A DNA stretch of 5,443 nt from an uncultured Alphaproteobacteria bacterium. GTDB taxonomy: Bacteria; Pseudomonadota; Alphaproteobacteria; Puniceispirillales; UBA1172. The notes beneath the pieces were generated by a model. The model was given only the letters and a program-made list of their open reading frames with translations, had not been told where the DNA came from and made no database searches. The stretch covers positions 1-5,443 of the forward strand of contig CAJXME010000101.1 of NCBI GenBank assembly GCA_913056245.1. The letters run 5' to 3'. Made by a program: the position numbers and the translations under genes. Shown here piece by piece: positions 1-5,443 of the stretch; position 1 is the first letter of the stretch; the number at the start of each line of letters is the position of its first letter.

Positions 1-76
1 GATCGGATAATCAAACATCAGGTGATCAAGATCAAGTAAAACCGTGAAAACATGACGCCTAGGCTCAAGAAATTGC

Positions 77-177
77 TGAATATTTCAAATTTATCATGAG
101 AAGGCGGAGCAATTTTACTCTTGCAGGAAAATTTTGGTCTCGACAGCAACTTGATCTGACGTTTGAATATTCTTCAA
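77..177. repeat. Two related short palindromic elements upstream of the sulfatase-like gene
   Basis: TGAATATTTCAA (77-88) and TTGAATATTCTTCAA (163-177) share the 8-base word TGAATATT and a following TTCAA/TCAA. The second is an inverted repeat with TTGAA/TTCAA arms around a 5-base centre; the first has TGAA/TTCA arms around TAT. The second ends just before the ribosome binding site. They could be binding sites for a regulator of the hydrolase gene, but AT-rich leaders produce such words by chance. Confidence 0.25.
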
Positions 178-180
178 CCA

Positions 181-185
181 AAGGA
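181..185 (+). promoter_or_regulatory. Ribosome binding site of the sulfatase-like gene
   Basis: AAGGA lies six bases before the ATG at 192. It is the only purine-rich Shine-Dalgarno-like site near the start. The earlier ATGs at 185 and 188 overlap or abut it and are not usable, so it fixes the start at 192. Confidence 0.65.
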
Positions 186-191
186 TGATGG

Positions 192-1859
192 ATGAGCACG
201 GGCAAAAACATTCTCTTCATTATGTTTGACCAATTGCGCTTTGATTATCTCAGCTGCGCGGGTCATCCTCATTTACACACCCCCAATATTGATTGGTTGG
301 CCTCCCAAGGGCTGCGCTTTACCAACGCCTATGTGCAATCGCCGGTCTGCGGCGCGTCTCGGATGTCGTTTTACACAGGGCGTTATGTCTCCTCCCATGG
401 CGCGGCATGGAACGGCGTGCCCTTGAAAGTGGGCGAGATCACCCTTGGCGATTATTTGCGTGACCTTGGCATGGATGCGGTGTTGGTGGGGAAAACCCAC
501 ATGAAGGCCGATGCCAAAGGCATGGCGCGCTTAGGGCTAAGCCCTGATAGCATTATTGGCGCGCGGGTGTCGGAATGCGGCTTTGATCTCTACGCGCGGG
601 ATGATGGGCTTTGGGGCATGGGCAAAGATGGAGCCTATGAACCCCGCCCTTCCCCCTATAACGAATACCTCAAATCGCGCGGCTATGATGGCGCAAATCC
701 TTGGCATGATTACGCCAATTCAAGCATTGATGCTGACGGCGATATCGCCTCCGGCTGGCTATATGCAAACGCCACCCTGCCCGCCAATATTCGAGAAGAC
801 GATTCCGAAACGCCTTGGCTGACACGACAAGCCATTGATTTCATCGACAGCCGGGGGACAAACGACTCCCCTTACCTGTGCCATCTTTCTTACATTAAAC
901 CGCATTGGCCTTATATTGTGCCGGCGCCTTACCACAATATGTACAGCGCCGATGATTTTATCCCTGTCAATCGTCATCCCGATGAATTGATTGACCCGAA
1001 CCCTATTTATGAGGCTTTCGCCCATAACGTTATTGGGAAAAGTTTTCATCGCGAGGACGTCCGCCATCATGTGCTGACAGCCTATATGGGGTTGATCAAA
1101 CAGATTGATGATCAAATGGGTGTTCTTTTTGATCATCTCAAGAAAACCGACCGCCTTAAGGATACGATCATTATTTTAACCTCTGATCATGGGGATTACA
1201 TGGGCGATCACTGGCTTGGGGAAAAAGACCTGTTCCATGAGCCATCGGTCAAAGTGCCGTTGATCATTTACGACCCTTCGCCTGACGCTGACCCCACCCG
1301 TGGGCAGACCTGTGATGCCTTGGTCGAAGCCATTGATCTTGCGGCAAGTTGCATTGAATGGGCGGGCGGCGCTGTTCCTGATGAAATCATCGAAGGCCGC
1401 AGTTTAAGGCCATTTTTATATGGGGATAAGCCTGATCAATGGCGAGAGGTCGTGGTCAGCGAATATGATTACTCCACCACACCAATGGCTGATCAATTGC
1501 AGGTTAGCGCAAAAGACGCCCGGCTCTTTATGATTGCTGATCACCGCTGGACATTCATCCACGCGGAAGGCGGCTTGCCGCCAATGTTGTTCGATCGCCT
1601 CAACGATCCCAATGAATGGCATGATTTAGGGCGCGATCCTGCGTATCACGCGCAACGGGAATGGGGCTATCAGCATTTGCAAGACTGGGCTTTGCGATGC
1701 GCGCAACGCAGCACCATCAGTGATAAGGCCTTGGTGGCGAGACGGCAAAACAGCCGCGGCACCGGCATTATCATCGGCGCATATGATCAAGACGATGTGA
1801 GCGATGAAGATATGCAGTTTTATCGTGGCAAGGCGCGTCAAAATCACTTGAAAGAATAA
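192..1859 (+). CDS. Sulfatase-superfamily hydrolase, formylglycine type (arylsulfatase or phosphonate monoester hydrolase/phosphodiesterase-like)
   Basis: Predicted metal-dependent hydrolase of sulfate, phosphonate or phosphate esters, 555 aa. The N-terminus (NILFIMFDQLR) is the first strand of the alkaline-phosphatase/sulfatase fold, with metal-binding Asp13-Gln14. SPVCGASR (50-57) is the sulfatase signature: Cys53 should be oxidised to formylglycine and Arg57 supports it. Also visible are Asn74, GKTH (100-103), KPHWP (236-240, His238), TSDHGDYMGDH (330-340, metal ligands Asp332/His333) and GEKDLFHE (343-350, Lys345). The spacings Cys-Arg +4, Cys-Asn +21 and His-Lys +12 equal those I recall for Rhizobium phosphonate monoester hydrolase (Cys57, Arg61, Asn78, His325, Lys337), and Gln beside the first Asp also fits that group, though choline sulfatases have it too. 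There is no signal peptide, so the enzyme is cytosolic. The ATG has AAGGA (181-185) six bases upstream. The natural substrate cannot be read from the sequence, and no sulfatase-maturing enzyme is in the window. Confidence 0.93.
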   Translation: MSTGKNILFIMFDQLRFDYLSCAGHPHLHTPNIDWLASQGLRFTNAYVQSPVCGASRMSFYTGRYVSSHGAAWNGVPLKVGEITLGDYLRDLGMDAVLVGKTHMKADAKGMARLGLSPDSIIGARVSECGFDLYARDDGLWGMGKDGAYEPRPSPYNEYLKSRGYDGANPWHDYANSSIDADGDIASGWLYANATLPANIREDDSETPWLTRQAIDFIDSRGTNDSPYLCHLSYIKPHWPYIVPAPYHNMYSADDFIPVNRHPDELIDPNPIYEAFAHNVIGKSFHREDVRHHVLTAYMGLIKQIDDQMGVLFDHLKKTDRLKDTIIILTSDHGDYMGDHWLGEKDLFHEPSVKVPLIIYDPSPDADPTRGQTCDALVEAIDLAASCIEWAGGAVPDEIIEGRSLRPFLYGDKPDQWREVVVSEYDYSTTPMADQLQVSAKDARLFMIADHRWTFIHAEGGLPPMLFDRLNDPNEWHDLGRDPAYHAQREWGYQHLQDWALRCAQRSTISDKALVARRQNSRGTGIIIGAYDQDDVSDEDMQFYRGKARQNHLKE

Positions 1860-1869
1860 CCCATTGGGC

Positions 1870-1899
1870 TTGGAATAACGGCGGGTAATCGTCTAGGAT
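1870..1899 (+). promoter_or_regulatory. Weak sigma70-type promoter candidate for the AhpD-like/thioesterase pair
   Basis: TTGGAA (1870-1875) and TAGGAT (1894-1899) are separated by 18 bases. Each matches four of six positions of the TTGACA/TATAAT consensus. The -10 box ends 36 bases before the chosen start at 1936. The gap after the sulfatase gene (1860-1935) shows no hairpin with a T-run, so read-through from upstream is also possible. Matches this weak occur by chance, hence the low confidence. Confidence 0.25.
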
Positions 1900-1925
1900 A
1901 GGCGCAGAACCCGTTCGTCAACCAT

Positions 1926-1930
1926 GGAGG
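1926..1930 (+). promoter_or_regulatory. Ribosome binding site that decides the start of the AhpD-like gene
   Basis: GGAGG, a near-perfect Shine-Dalgarno core, lies five bases before the ATG at 1936. It overlaps the alternative ATG at 1924, which has no such site of its own. This favours the start at 1936. Confidence 0.75.
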
Positions 1931-1935
1931 CTTGC

Positions 1936-2508
1936 ATGGCGCCCATCAGCCGATACCCTGTCCCTGACTTATCCAGCCTGCCCGATGATCTGCAGCAGAT
2001 GATCAAAGACGTGCTGGAAAAAGCAGGGTTTATCCCTAATGTCTTCCTGACGCTGGCGCATCGGCCTGACGAATTGCGCGCTTTCTTTGCCTATCATACG
2101 GCGGTGATGGATCGCCCCTCTGGCCTCAGCAAGGCGGAGAAAGAAATGATCGTCGTGGCCACCTCGGCTGAAAATGATTGTCTTTACTGCGTCATTGCCC
2201 ATGGCGCTATTCTTCGGGTTTATGAAAAAAACGCCATGATCGCCGATCAAATCGCCACCAATTATCGCAAAGCGGATATCACCGACCGGCAAAAGGTCAT
2301 GCTCGATTTTGCAGTGAAGGTTTGCCACGACTCCGCGAAAGTGAATGATGATGATTTTGCCCTCATGCATGAGCATGGTTTCAGCGATGACGATATTTGG
2401 GATATTGGCGCGATCACGGCTTTGTTTGGGTTGAGCAATCGCATGGCTAGCCTCATTTCCATGCGACCTAATAATGAATTCTACGCGCTTGGTCGCACGC
2501 CCCGATAA
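1936..2508 (+). CDS. AhpD-like peroxidase-related protein (carboxymuconolactone decarboxylase family)
   Basis: A 190-aa protein of the AhpD/CMD all-helical fold, close to the 'uncharacterized peroxidase-related enzyme' group. The redox motif is CLYC (82-85) followed by His89. Glu70 lies 12 residues before the first Cys and His89 four after the second, exactly the E118/C130/C133/H137 spacing of Mycobacterium AhpD, so a thiol peroxidase or disulfide-relay role is plausible. The N-terminal part (PVPDLSSLPDDLQQMI, then GFIPNVFLTLAHRPDEL) is typical of the peroxidase-related branch. The C-terminal part (DDDIWDIGAITALFGLSNRMA) gives the helix that packs in the oligomer. No signal peptide, so cytosolic. 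An in-frame ATG at 1924 would add four residues, but GGAGG at 1926-1930 sits five bases before the ATG at 1936, so I start there. The thioesterase gene follows after 29 bases and is probably co-transcribed. The physiological substrate is unknown. Confidence 0.9.
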   Translation: MAPISRYPVPDLSSLPDDLQQMIKDVLEKAGFIPNVFLTLAHRPDELRAFFAYHTAVMDRPSGLSKAEKEMIVVATSAENDCLYCVIAHGAILRVYEKNAMIADQIATNYRKADITDRQKVMLDFAVKVCHDSAKVNDDDFALMHEHGFSDDDIWDIGAITALFGLSNRMASLISMRPNNEFYALGRTPR

Positions 2509-2537
2509 CCTTTCCACCCTCAATAAAAGGAACACCC

Positions 2538-2966
2538 ATGGACCCGCGATTAAAGGATGTCAGCGCCTTTCAAGGCTTTAACAAGCATAACGGCATTGAA
2601 GTGGTGGATTGGCAAGATGGCTCAGGCCGTGTCACCCTCACCCCCAGCAGTGATCATACCAATCCAGCGGGATTGATCCATGGTGGGGTTTTAATGACCA
2701 TGCTGGATGTGGTAATGGCGCTGTCGGGCAGTTATGACCCGCCCCCCTTAAAACTGATGCCCGGACTAACCTTGACCCTAAACACGCAATTCATCACGGC
2801 CGCGCGTCCCGATGACGGCACCTTGATCGCCTCGGCGACCAAAACAGGCGGCGGTAAAAATATCTTTTTTTCCGAAGGTGAAGTGCGAACGGAAGACGGC
2901 AAATTAATTGCGACCGCCACCGGCGTGTTCAAAAAGGGACGTCAACCCGAGGCAAATAAGGCTTAG
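2538..2966 (+). CDS. PaaI-type hotdog-fold acyl-CoA thioesterase
   Basis: A 142-aa cytosolic protein of the PaaI/4HBT hotdog family, a normal length for it. Such enzymes hydrolyse acyl- or aryl-CoA thioesters, often to release CoA from dead-end intermediates. The active-site segment is TNPAGLIHGGVLMTMLD (41-57): Asn42, the HGG turn at 48-50 and Asp57. The spacings Asn to His (6) and His to Asp (9) equal those of E. coli PaaI (N46, H52, D61), so the enzyme should be active. The second half (LTLNTQFITAARPDDGTLIASATKTGG) is the usual hotdog beta sheet, ending in ATGVFKKG. AAAAGGAA at 2525-2532 provides a good ribosome binding site. It follows the AhpD-like gene in what is probably a two-gene unit and ends only three bases from the stop of the convergent cytochrome gene. 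No phenylacetate genes are present, so the acyl group is unknown and the paaI symbol is not justified. Confidence 0.92.
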   Translation: MDPRLKDVSAFQGFNKHNGIEVVDWQDGSGRVTLTPSSDHTNPAGLIHGGVLMTMLDVVMALSGSYDPPPLKLMPGLTLTLNTQFITAARPDDGTLIASATKTGGGKNIFFSEGEVRTEDGKLIATATGVFKKGRQPEANKA

Positions 2967-2969
2967 ATT

Positions 2970-3419
2970 TTACTGGCGAAATTGCTGGTGGCAGGCTTTG
3001 CAACTTGCGGCTAAATCCCTAAAGGCGGATCGAGACGCTTCAGCATCGCCGTCTTGCGCCAAGGTCATCAAGCGGCGGGCGGCCTCGGCGTTTTTGGCGG
3101 CGGCGGCGGCAAATTCATCTGGCTTTTCCCAAATCACATCAAGGGCTTCCGATGGTTTTTCATTCGACCCTTCAGGGAAATAGGACACCATCTCATTCGC
3201 CCAAGTTTCGATGCCCTCAGCGTATTCAATAAGGCGATCAAAATCCCCCAATGTCACGGCATTGGCCATGGCTTTCATAGCGTCTTGGCTGGCTTTGAAG
3301 CGATCCATGCGTTCTTTGACAACGCCCGTCGCACCACTATGGGCATTGCTATTGGATGTCGTGAAACCAAACATCAAGGTGACCAACGCCACCATGATCA
3401 AGCCAAAAAGTTTTTGCAT
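2970..3419 (-). CDS. Periplasmic class II c-type cytochrome (c556/c' family)
   Basis: A 149-aa exported monohaem cytochrome. Residues 1-26 form a Sec signal peptide (MQK, hydrophobic core LFGLIMVALVTLMFGF, cleavage probably after SNA26). The mature chain begins HSGATGVVKERM. The single haem site CKACH (140-144) lies at the extreme C-terminus, as in four-helix cytochromes c' and c556. His144 is the proximal haem ligand, and Met38 in KERM is in the right place in helix 1 to be the sixth ligand, which would make this a low-spin c556-like electron carrier rather than an open-site c'. The FPEGSNEKPSEALDVIW segment (81-97) is the typical helix 2-3 connection, followed by an Ala-rich helix (104-108). 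It is the last gene of a minus-strand operon, starting four bases after the DUF1501 stop; AAGG overlapping the end of that gene may serve as a weak ribosome binding site. The redox partner is not known. Confidence 0.92.
   Translation of the reverse strand: MQKLFGLIMVALVTLMFGFTTSNSNAHSGATGVVKERMDRFKASQDAMKAMANAVTLGDFDRLIEYAEGIETWANEMVSYFPEGSNEKPSEALDVIWEKPDEFAAAAAKNAEAARRLMTLAQDGDAEASRSAFRDLAASCKACHQQFRQ
3096..3110. repeat. Five-unit GGC trinucleotide tract inside the cytochrome gene
   Basis: GGC repeats five times on the plus strand, so the minus-strand gene has five consecutive GCC codons encoding Ala104-Ala108 in the third helix of the cytochrome. In-frame gain or loss of a unit would change only the number of alanines. 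The tract is visible directly; any variability is untested. Confidence 0.8.
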
Positions 3420-3423
3420 CGGG

Positions 3424-4563
3424 TTATGCCTTAAACAATTGATCCGTCAGATCATTGAGCGGATCACCAAAGAAAGCTCTATCCTGCATCGTTTTGAAAT
3501 CAATGTCAAAACAAGCCGACATGGCGGAACAATAGACGGAGCGAGCATCAATCGTGGCGTTCAAATCCTGCCGCTCAAAGAGATGCTTGGTGGCAAGACC
3601 TGGCCAATCGGCATAGACTTGAGGTGACTTAACCAATCCCCCTGCCATCAACACCGCGGTGCCATAGCCATGTTCCGTGCCATAGCCGCCATTTTGTTCC
3701 ACTTTGCGGCCGAATTCCGTCAAGGTCACAATCAAGGTGTTGTCAAATTGATCGCCAAGCCCGTTGCGCAATTCTTGTAAGACTTTATCGAAATCCGCCA
3801 AGCATTCGCCATGGGCGCCATCTTCACCGCCTTGGGCGGCGTGGGTATCAAACCCGCCAATATCAAACACAGCAACGCGCGGCCCGTCTTCGCGCCGCAA
3901 TTCTTGCGCCGCCACAACCGCCAATTCATGGGCTTGGTTATCACCGCTTCGTTGCATCATGGAAACCGGCCGTGATCGGACGCGATTCATTACCTCCGCC
4001 AAGGCTGACCCTTCGGAATAGGAACTTTGAATGACGCTCAGGTCACCGTCTTTGGGCAGGCTCATCCATGTGGGGAAGAAATTATCAAGGGTATTATTGC
4101 CGCGCAACAGTAACGGCATGGGAAGTGAGATTGCAAGCCCGCCCAAGGCTGACACTTCAATCCCGCGGCCGAGCCAGCCTGTTTTTTCCGCGTAAGGGGT
4201 ATGCCCCCCGCTTTCCATCAGGTTTTGACCATCAAAGTGAGACCGCAAAGTGTATGGGATCGAGGTGGCGTGAACCACCGCCGCTTTGCCGTCTTGCCAG
4301 CAATCATAGAAAGACTTTAACCGCGGGTGAATATTGAAATCCGAGGTGAGTTTTTTCACCCCAGTCACCAGAATATCCGGCCGCACCCGTTCCATCTTGC
4401 TGTCATTGGGCTGGATCGCGGTAAGGCCGTCCATCCCACCTCTTAACATCACCACCACAAAATTTTTCTTCCTCATGGTAGCTGCGCGGGCGTTGAACAA
4501 GGGCGATCCCAGCAACGTGAGCGATCCCATACCCGAAATAAAATGTCGGCGGCTTATGGTCAT
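3424..4563 (-). CDS. DUF1501 family protein with Tat signal (alkaline-phosphatase superfamily)
   Basis: A 379-aa protein of DUF1501, a family without settled function that, as I recall, Pfam groups with the sulfatase/alkaline phosphatase clan. The N-terminus MTISRRHFISG is a twin-arginine signal (Arg5-Arg6), followed by a hydrophobic stretch and a likely cleavage after ARA27, so it is exported folded to the periplasm. Family motifs appear in order: LRGGMDG (40-46), IHPRL (78-82), RSHFDGQ (107-113), GGFDTH (236-241), TEFGRKVEQNGG (282-293), GTEHGYG (295-301) and ADWPGL (318-323). The usual GTDHG reads GTEHG here. Start choice: an ATG at 4578 adds five residues but has no visible ribosome binding site. 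The ATG at 4563 overlaps the DUF1800 stop as ATGA, has GGA about ten bases upstream and puts the RR pair at the normal distance from the N-terminus. Translational coupling to the DUF1800 gene is likely, and the cytochrome follows after four bases. Confidence 0.92.
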   Translation of the reverse strand: MTISRRHFISGMGSLTLLGSPLFNARAATMRKKNFVVVMLRGGMDGLTAIQPNDSKMERVRPDILVTGVKKLTSDFNIHPRLKSFYDCWQDGKAAVVHATSIPYTLRSHFDGQNLMESGGHTPYAEKTGWLGRGIEVSALGGLAISLPMPLLLRGNNTLDNFFPTWMSLPKDGDLSVIQSSYSEGSALAEVMNRVRSRPVSMMQRSGDNQAHELAVVAAQELRREDGPRVAVFDIGGFDTHAAQGGEDGAHGECLADFDKVLQELRNGLGDQFDNTLIVTLTEFGRKVEQNGGYGTEHGYGTAVLMAGGLVKSPQVYADWPGLATKHLFERQDLNATIDARSVYCSAMSACFDIDFKTMQDRAFFGDPLNDLTDQLFKA

Positions 4564-5443
4564 ACTTTTAACATCCATTCGCTTGAGAACAGGGCCTGCC
4601 CCATTCGTTTTGGATTAGAGTAAAAATCAACGTTTTTCGCCTTATGCAGGAAATAATTTACATCATCAAAAGCGTCGAAATTCTTTTCCGCCACTTTGTG
4701 ATAATCCGGAAAAGCGCTGTATTTCGGGTCATTGGCAAATTTGCTCGACGCCGCCAAACGACGGATCAGTAATTCCGGCGATAACCATTCTTCTTCGGTG
4801 TCTGGCCAGCCATTGGGCTGCGATGGCGCTAAAAGGTTATGGCCCAATTCCCGCATAATGATATCAGGTTGACGCGCGAGTTGGCTCGGTCTGGATTTAA
4901 AATCATAGGCCATGACTTCCGGTGAAGGTGGCCAATTTAACCCTGACATCCGAACGCATTGCAGCAGCCAAACTTCTGGATTGAGAAACTTTTTATGCGA
5001 GCCGGTGTGGTCATAGACAACTTTGATCAGGGCTTTATAGACCGATGGCAAGTCCCCATCGGTTTTCTCCCAAGCGTCCACCAGTGGCGCGACCATAGCA
5101 TCCGTCGGCTCATCGGTAACAAAATGCCGAACCAATTTCCAACTGATGAAACGACGCGTCGAAGGATGCGCGCAAAGGTCTTCAATGACATCAAATAATT
5201 TCGTTTCAGAAGAAATGCCGCGTTGTTTATAGCCTTTCCCCAAGACTTCATGGGTGCCCGGTTCATGTTTTTTGGAATTGAAATCAACGGGGTTGCATTC
5301 TTCGCGTTTCTTCGACCATTTGTTTTCCCACCCCGCCATAATGTAAGCGAGATTGATCACATCTTGCTGGCTGTATCCAGCCGCCGGTGACACGGTGTGC
5401 AATTCCAACAATTCGCGGGCGTGATTTTCATTGACCGTAGCAG
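4560..5443 (-). CDS. DUF1800 family protein, C-terminal part (gene runs off right edge)
   Basis: The open frame continues to the window end, giving 293 visible residues; the N-terminus is missing. The first visible segment, NENHARELLELHTVS (4-18), is the conserved DUF1800 motif, so the coding region clearly extends past the in-frame TTG at 5411. Then come GYSQQDV (around 22-28) with AYIMAGW, HPSTRRFISWKLVRHF (92-107), GDLPSVYKALI (about 129-139), a RELGHNLLAPSQPNGWP segment (197-213) and a final LFSSEWMLKV. These are family hallmarks; the molecular function is not known to me. Complete members are generally 450 residues or longer, so roughly a third or more is missing, including any signal sequence. 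The TGA stop overlaps the ATG of the Tat-exported DUF1501 gene by four bases, the usual order for this frequently paired set, so the two products are likely made in step and may act together outside the cytoplasm. Confidence 0.9.
   Translation of the reverse strand, partial: ATVNENHARELLELHTVSPAAGYSQQDVINLAYIMAGWENKWSKKREECNPVDFNSKKHEPGTHEVLGKGYKQRGISSETKLFDVIEDLCAHPSTRRFISWKLVRHFVTDEPTDAMVAPLVDAWEKTDGDLPSVYKALIKVVYDHTGSHKKFLNPEVWLLQCVRMSGLNWPPSPEVMAYDFKSRPSQLARQPDIIMRELGHNLLAPSQPNGWPDTEEEWLSPELLIRRLAASSKFANDPKYSAFPDYHKVAEKNFDAFDDVNYFLHKAKNVDFYSNPKRMGQALFSSEWMLKV

Noticed and set aside
1..4. The window begins exactly with GATC, as would the end of a Sau3AI-cloned insert.
   Set aside because: GATC is frequent throughout this sequence and no vector sequence is visible, so this may be coincidence.
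1..18. Possible minus-strand start (MFDYPI) of a divergent gene running off the left edge.
   Set aside because: Six codons only, with no Shine-Dalgarno-like sequence before the ATG; it cannot be told from chance.
1..47. Possible ends of an upstream plus-strand gene: open codons stop at 37-39 in frame 1 and at 45-47 in frame 3.
   Set aside because: Only 12-14 codons are visible and neither peptide is recognisable; stops this close to an edge are expected by chance.
60..185. Sigma70 promoter for the sulfatase-like gene, for example TTGCTG at 73, TTGCAG at 121 or TATTCT at 168.
   Set aside because: No -35/-10 pair with 16-18 base spacing was found; each candidate lacks its partner.
1860..1935. 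Terminator after the sulfatase-like gene (CGGGT near 1882 with ACCCG near 1910).
   Set aside because: Arms of about five bases with a loop of over 20 and no T-run do not make a convincing terminator.
1969..2535. Long 188-codon open frame on the minus strand opposite the AhpD-like gene.
   Set aside because: The plus-strand protein has clear family motifs and catalytic spacing, while the opposite frame has low-complexity, unrecognisable sequence; it is a shadow frame.
192..2966. A single pathway joining hydrolase, peroxidase-related protein and thioesterase.
   Set aside because: No shared substrate can be read from the sequences, and the 76-base gap after the hydrolase leaves co-transcription unproven.
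3054..3627. Plus-strand open frames of 126 and 138 codons across the cytochrome and the DUF1501 C-terminus.
   Set aside because: Both lie antisense to genes with full family motifs and lack recognisable domains or ribosome binding sites.

Overview
This window looks like ordinary chromosome from a Gram-negative proteobacterium, most likely an alphaproteobacterium. The assignment rests on protein style: a class II c-type cytochrome with the 'ATGVVKERM' start of the mature chain that I associate with alphaproteobacterial c556-type cytochromes, a Tat-exported DUF1501 protein paired with a DUF1800 protein, and an AhpD-like/PaaI-like pair. Base composition looks balanced by eye (not counted). No rRNA, tRNA, CRISPR array, insertion sequence or attachment site was seen. 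Six protein genes fill about 95% of the sequence.

Left, plus strand: after a 191-base leader without a convincing gene comes a cytosolic sulfatase-superfamily hydrolase (192-1859). Its active-site layout matches formylglycine phosphonate monoester hydrolases/phosphodiesterases at least as well as classical arylsulfatases. A 76-base gap with a weak promoter candidate leads to an AhpD/carboxymuconolactone decarboxylase-fold peroxidase-related protein (1936-2508). A PaaI-type hotdog thioesterase (2538-2966) follows 29 bases later. The last two are probably co-transcribed; the sulfatase may or may not share their transcript.

Right, minus strand: three tightly packed genes read towards the left, in the order DUF1800 protein (C-terminal part only, running off the right edge), DUF1501 protein with a twin-arginine signal, and a periplasmic c556/c'-type cytochrome. 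DUF1800 and DUF1501 overlap by ATGA, and the cytochrome starts 4 bases after the DUF1501 stop. This is one operon whose promoter lies outside the window. It meets the plus-strand genes tail to tail with only 3 bases between stop codons.

The most interesting unit is the DUF1800-DUF1501-cytochrome operon. DUF1501 belongs, as I recall, to the same alkaline-phosphatase/sulfatase superfamily as the gene at the left, but is exported. DUF1800 and DUF1501 often occur together and have no settled biochemical role known to me. A c-type cytochrome directly downstream suggests, without proving it, a redox link in the periplasm. Other points are the Ala variant of the formylglycine motif in the sulfatase, a GTEHG variant of the usual GTDHG motif in DUF1501, and a strong local excess of the palindrome TGATCA.
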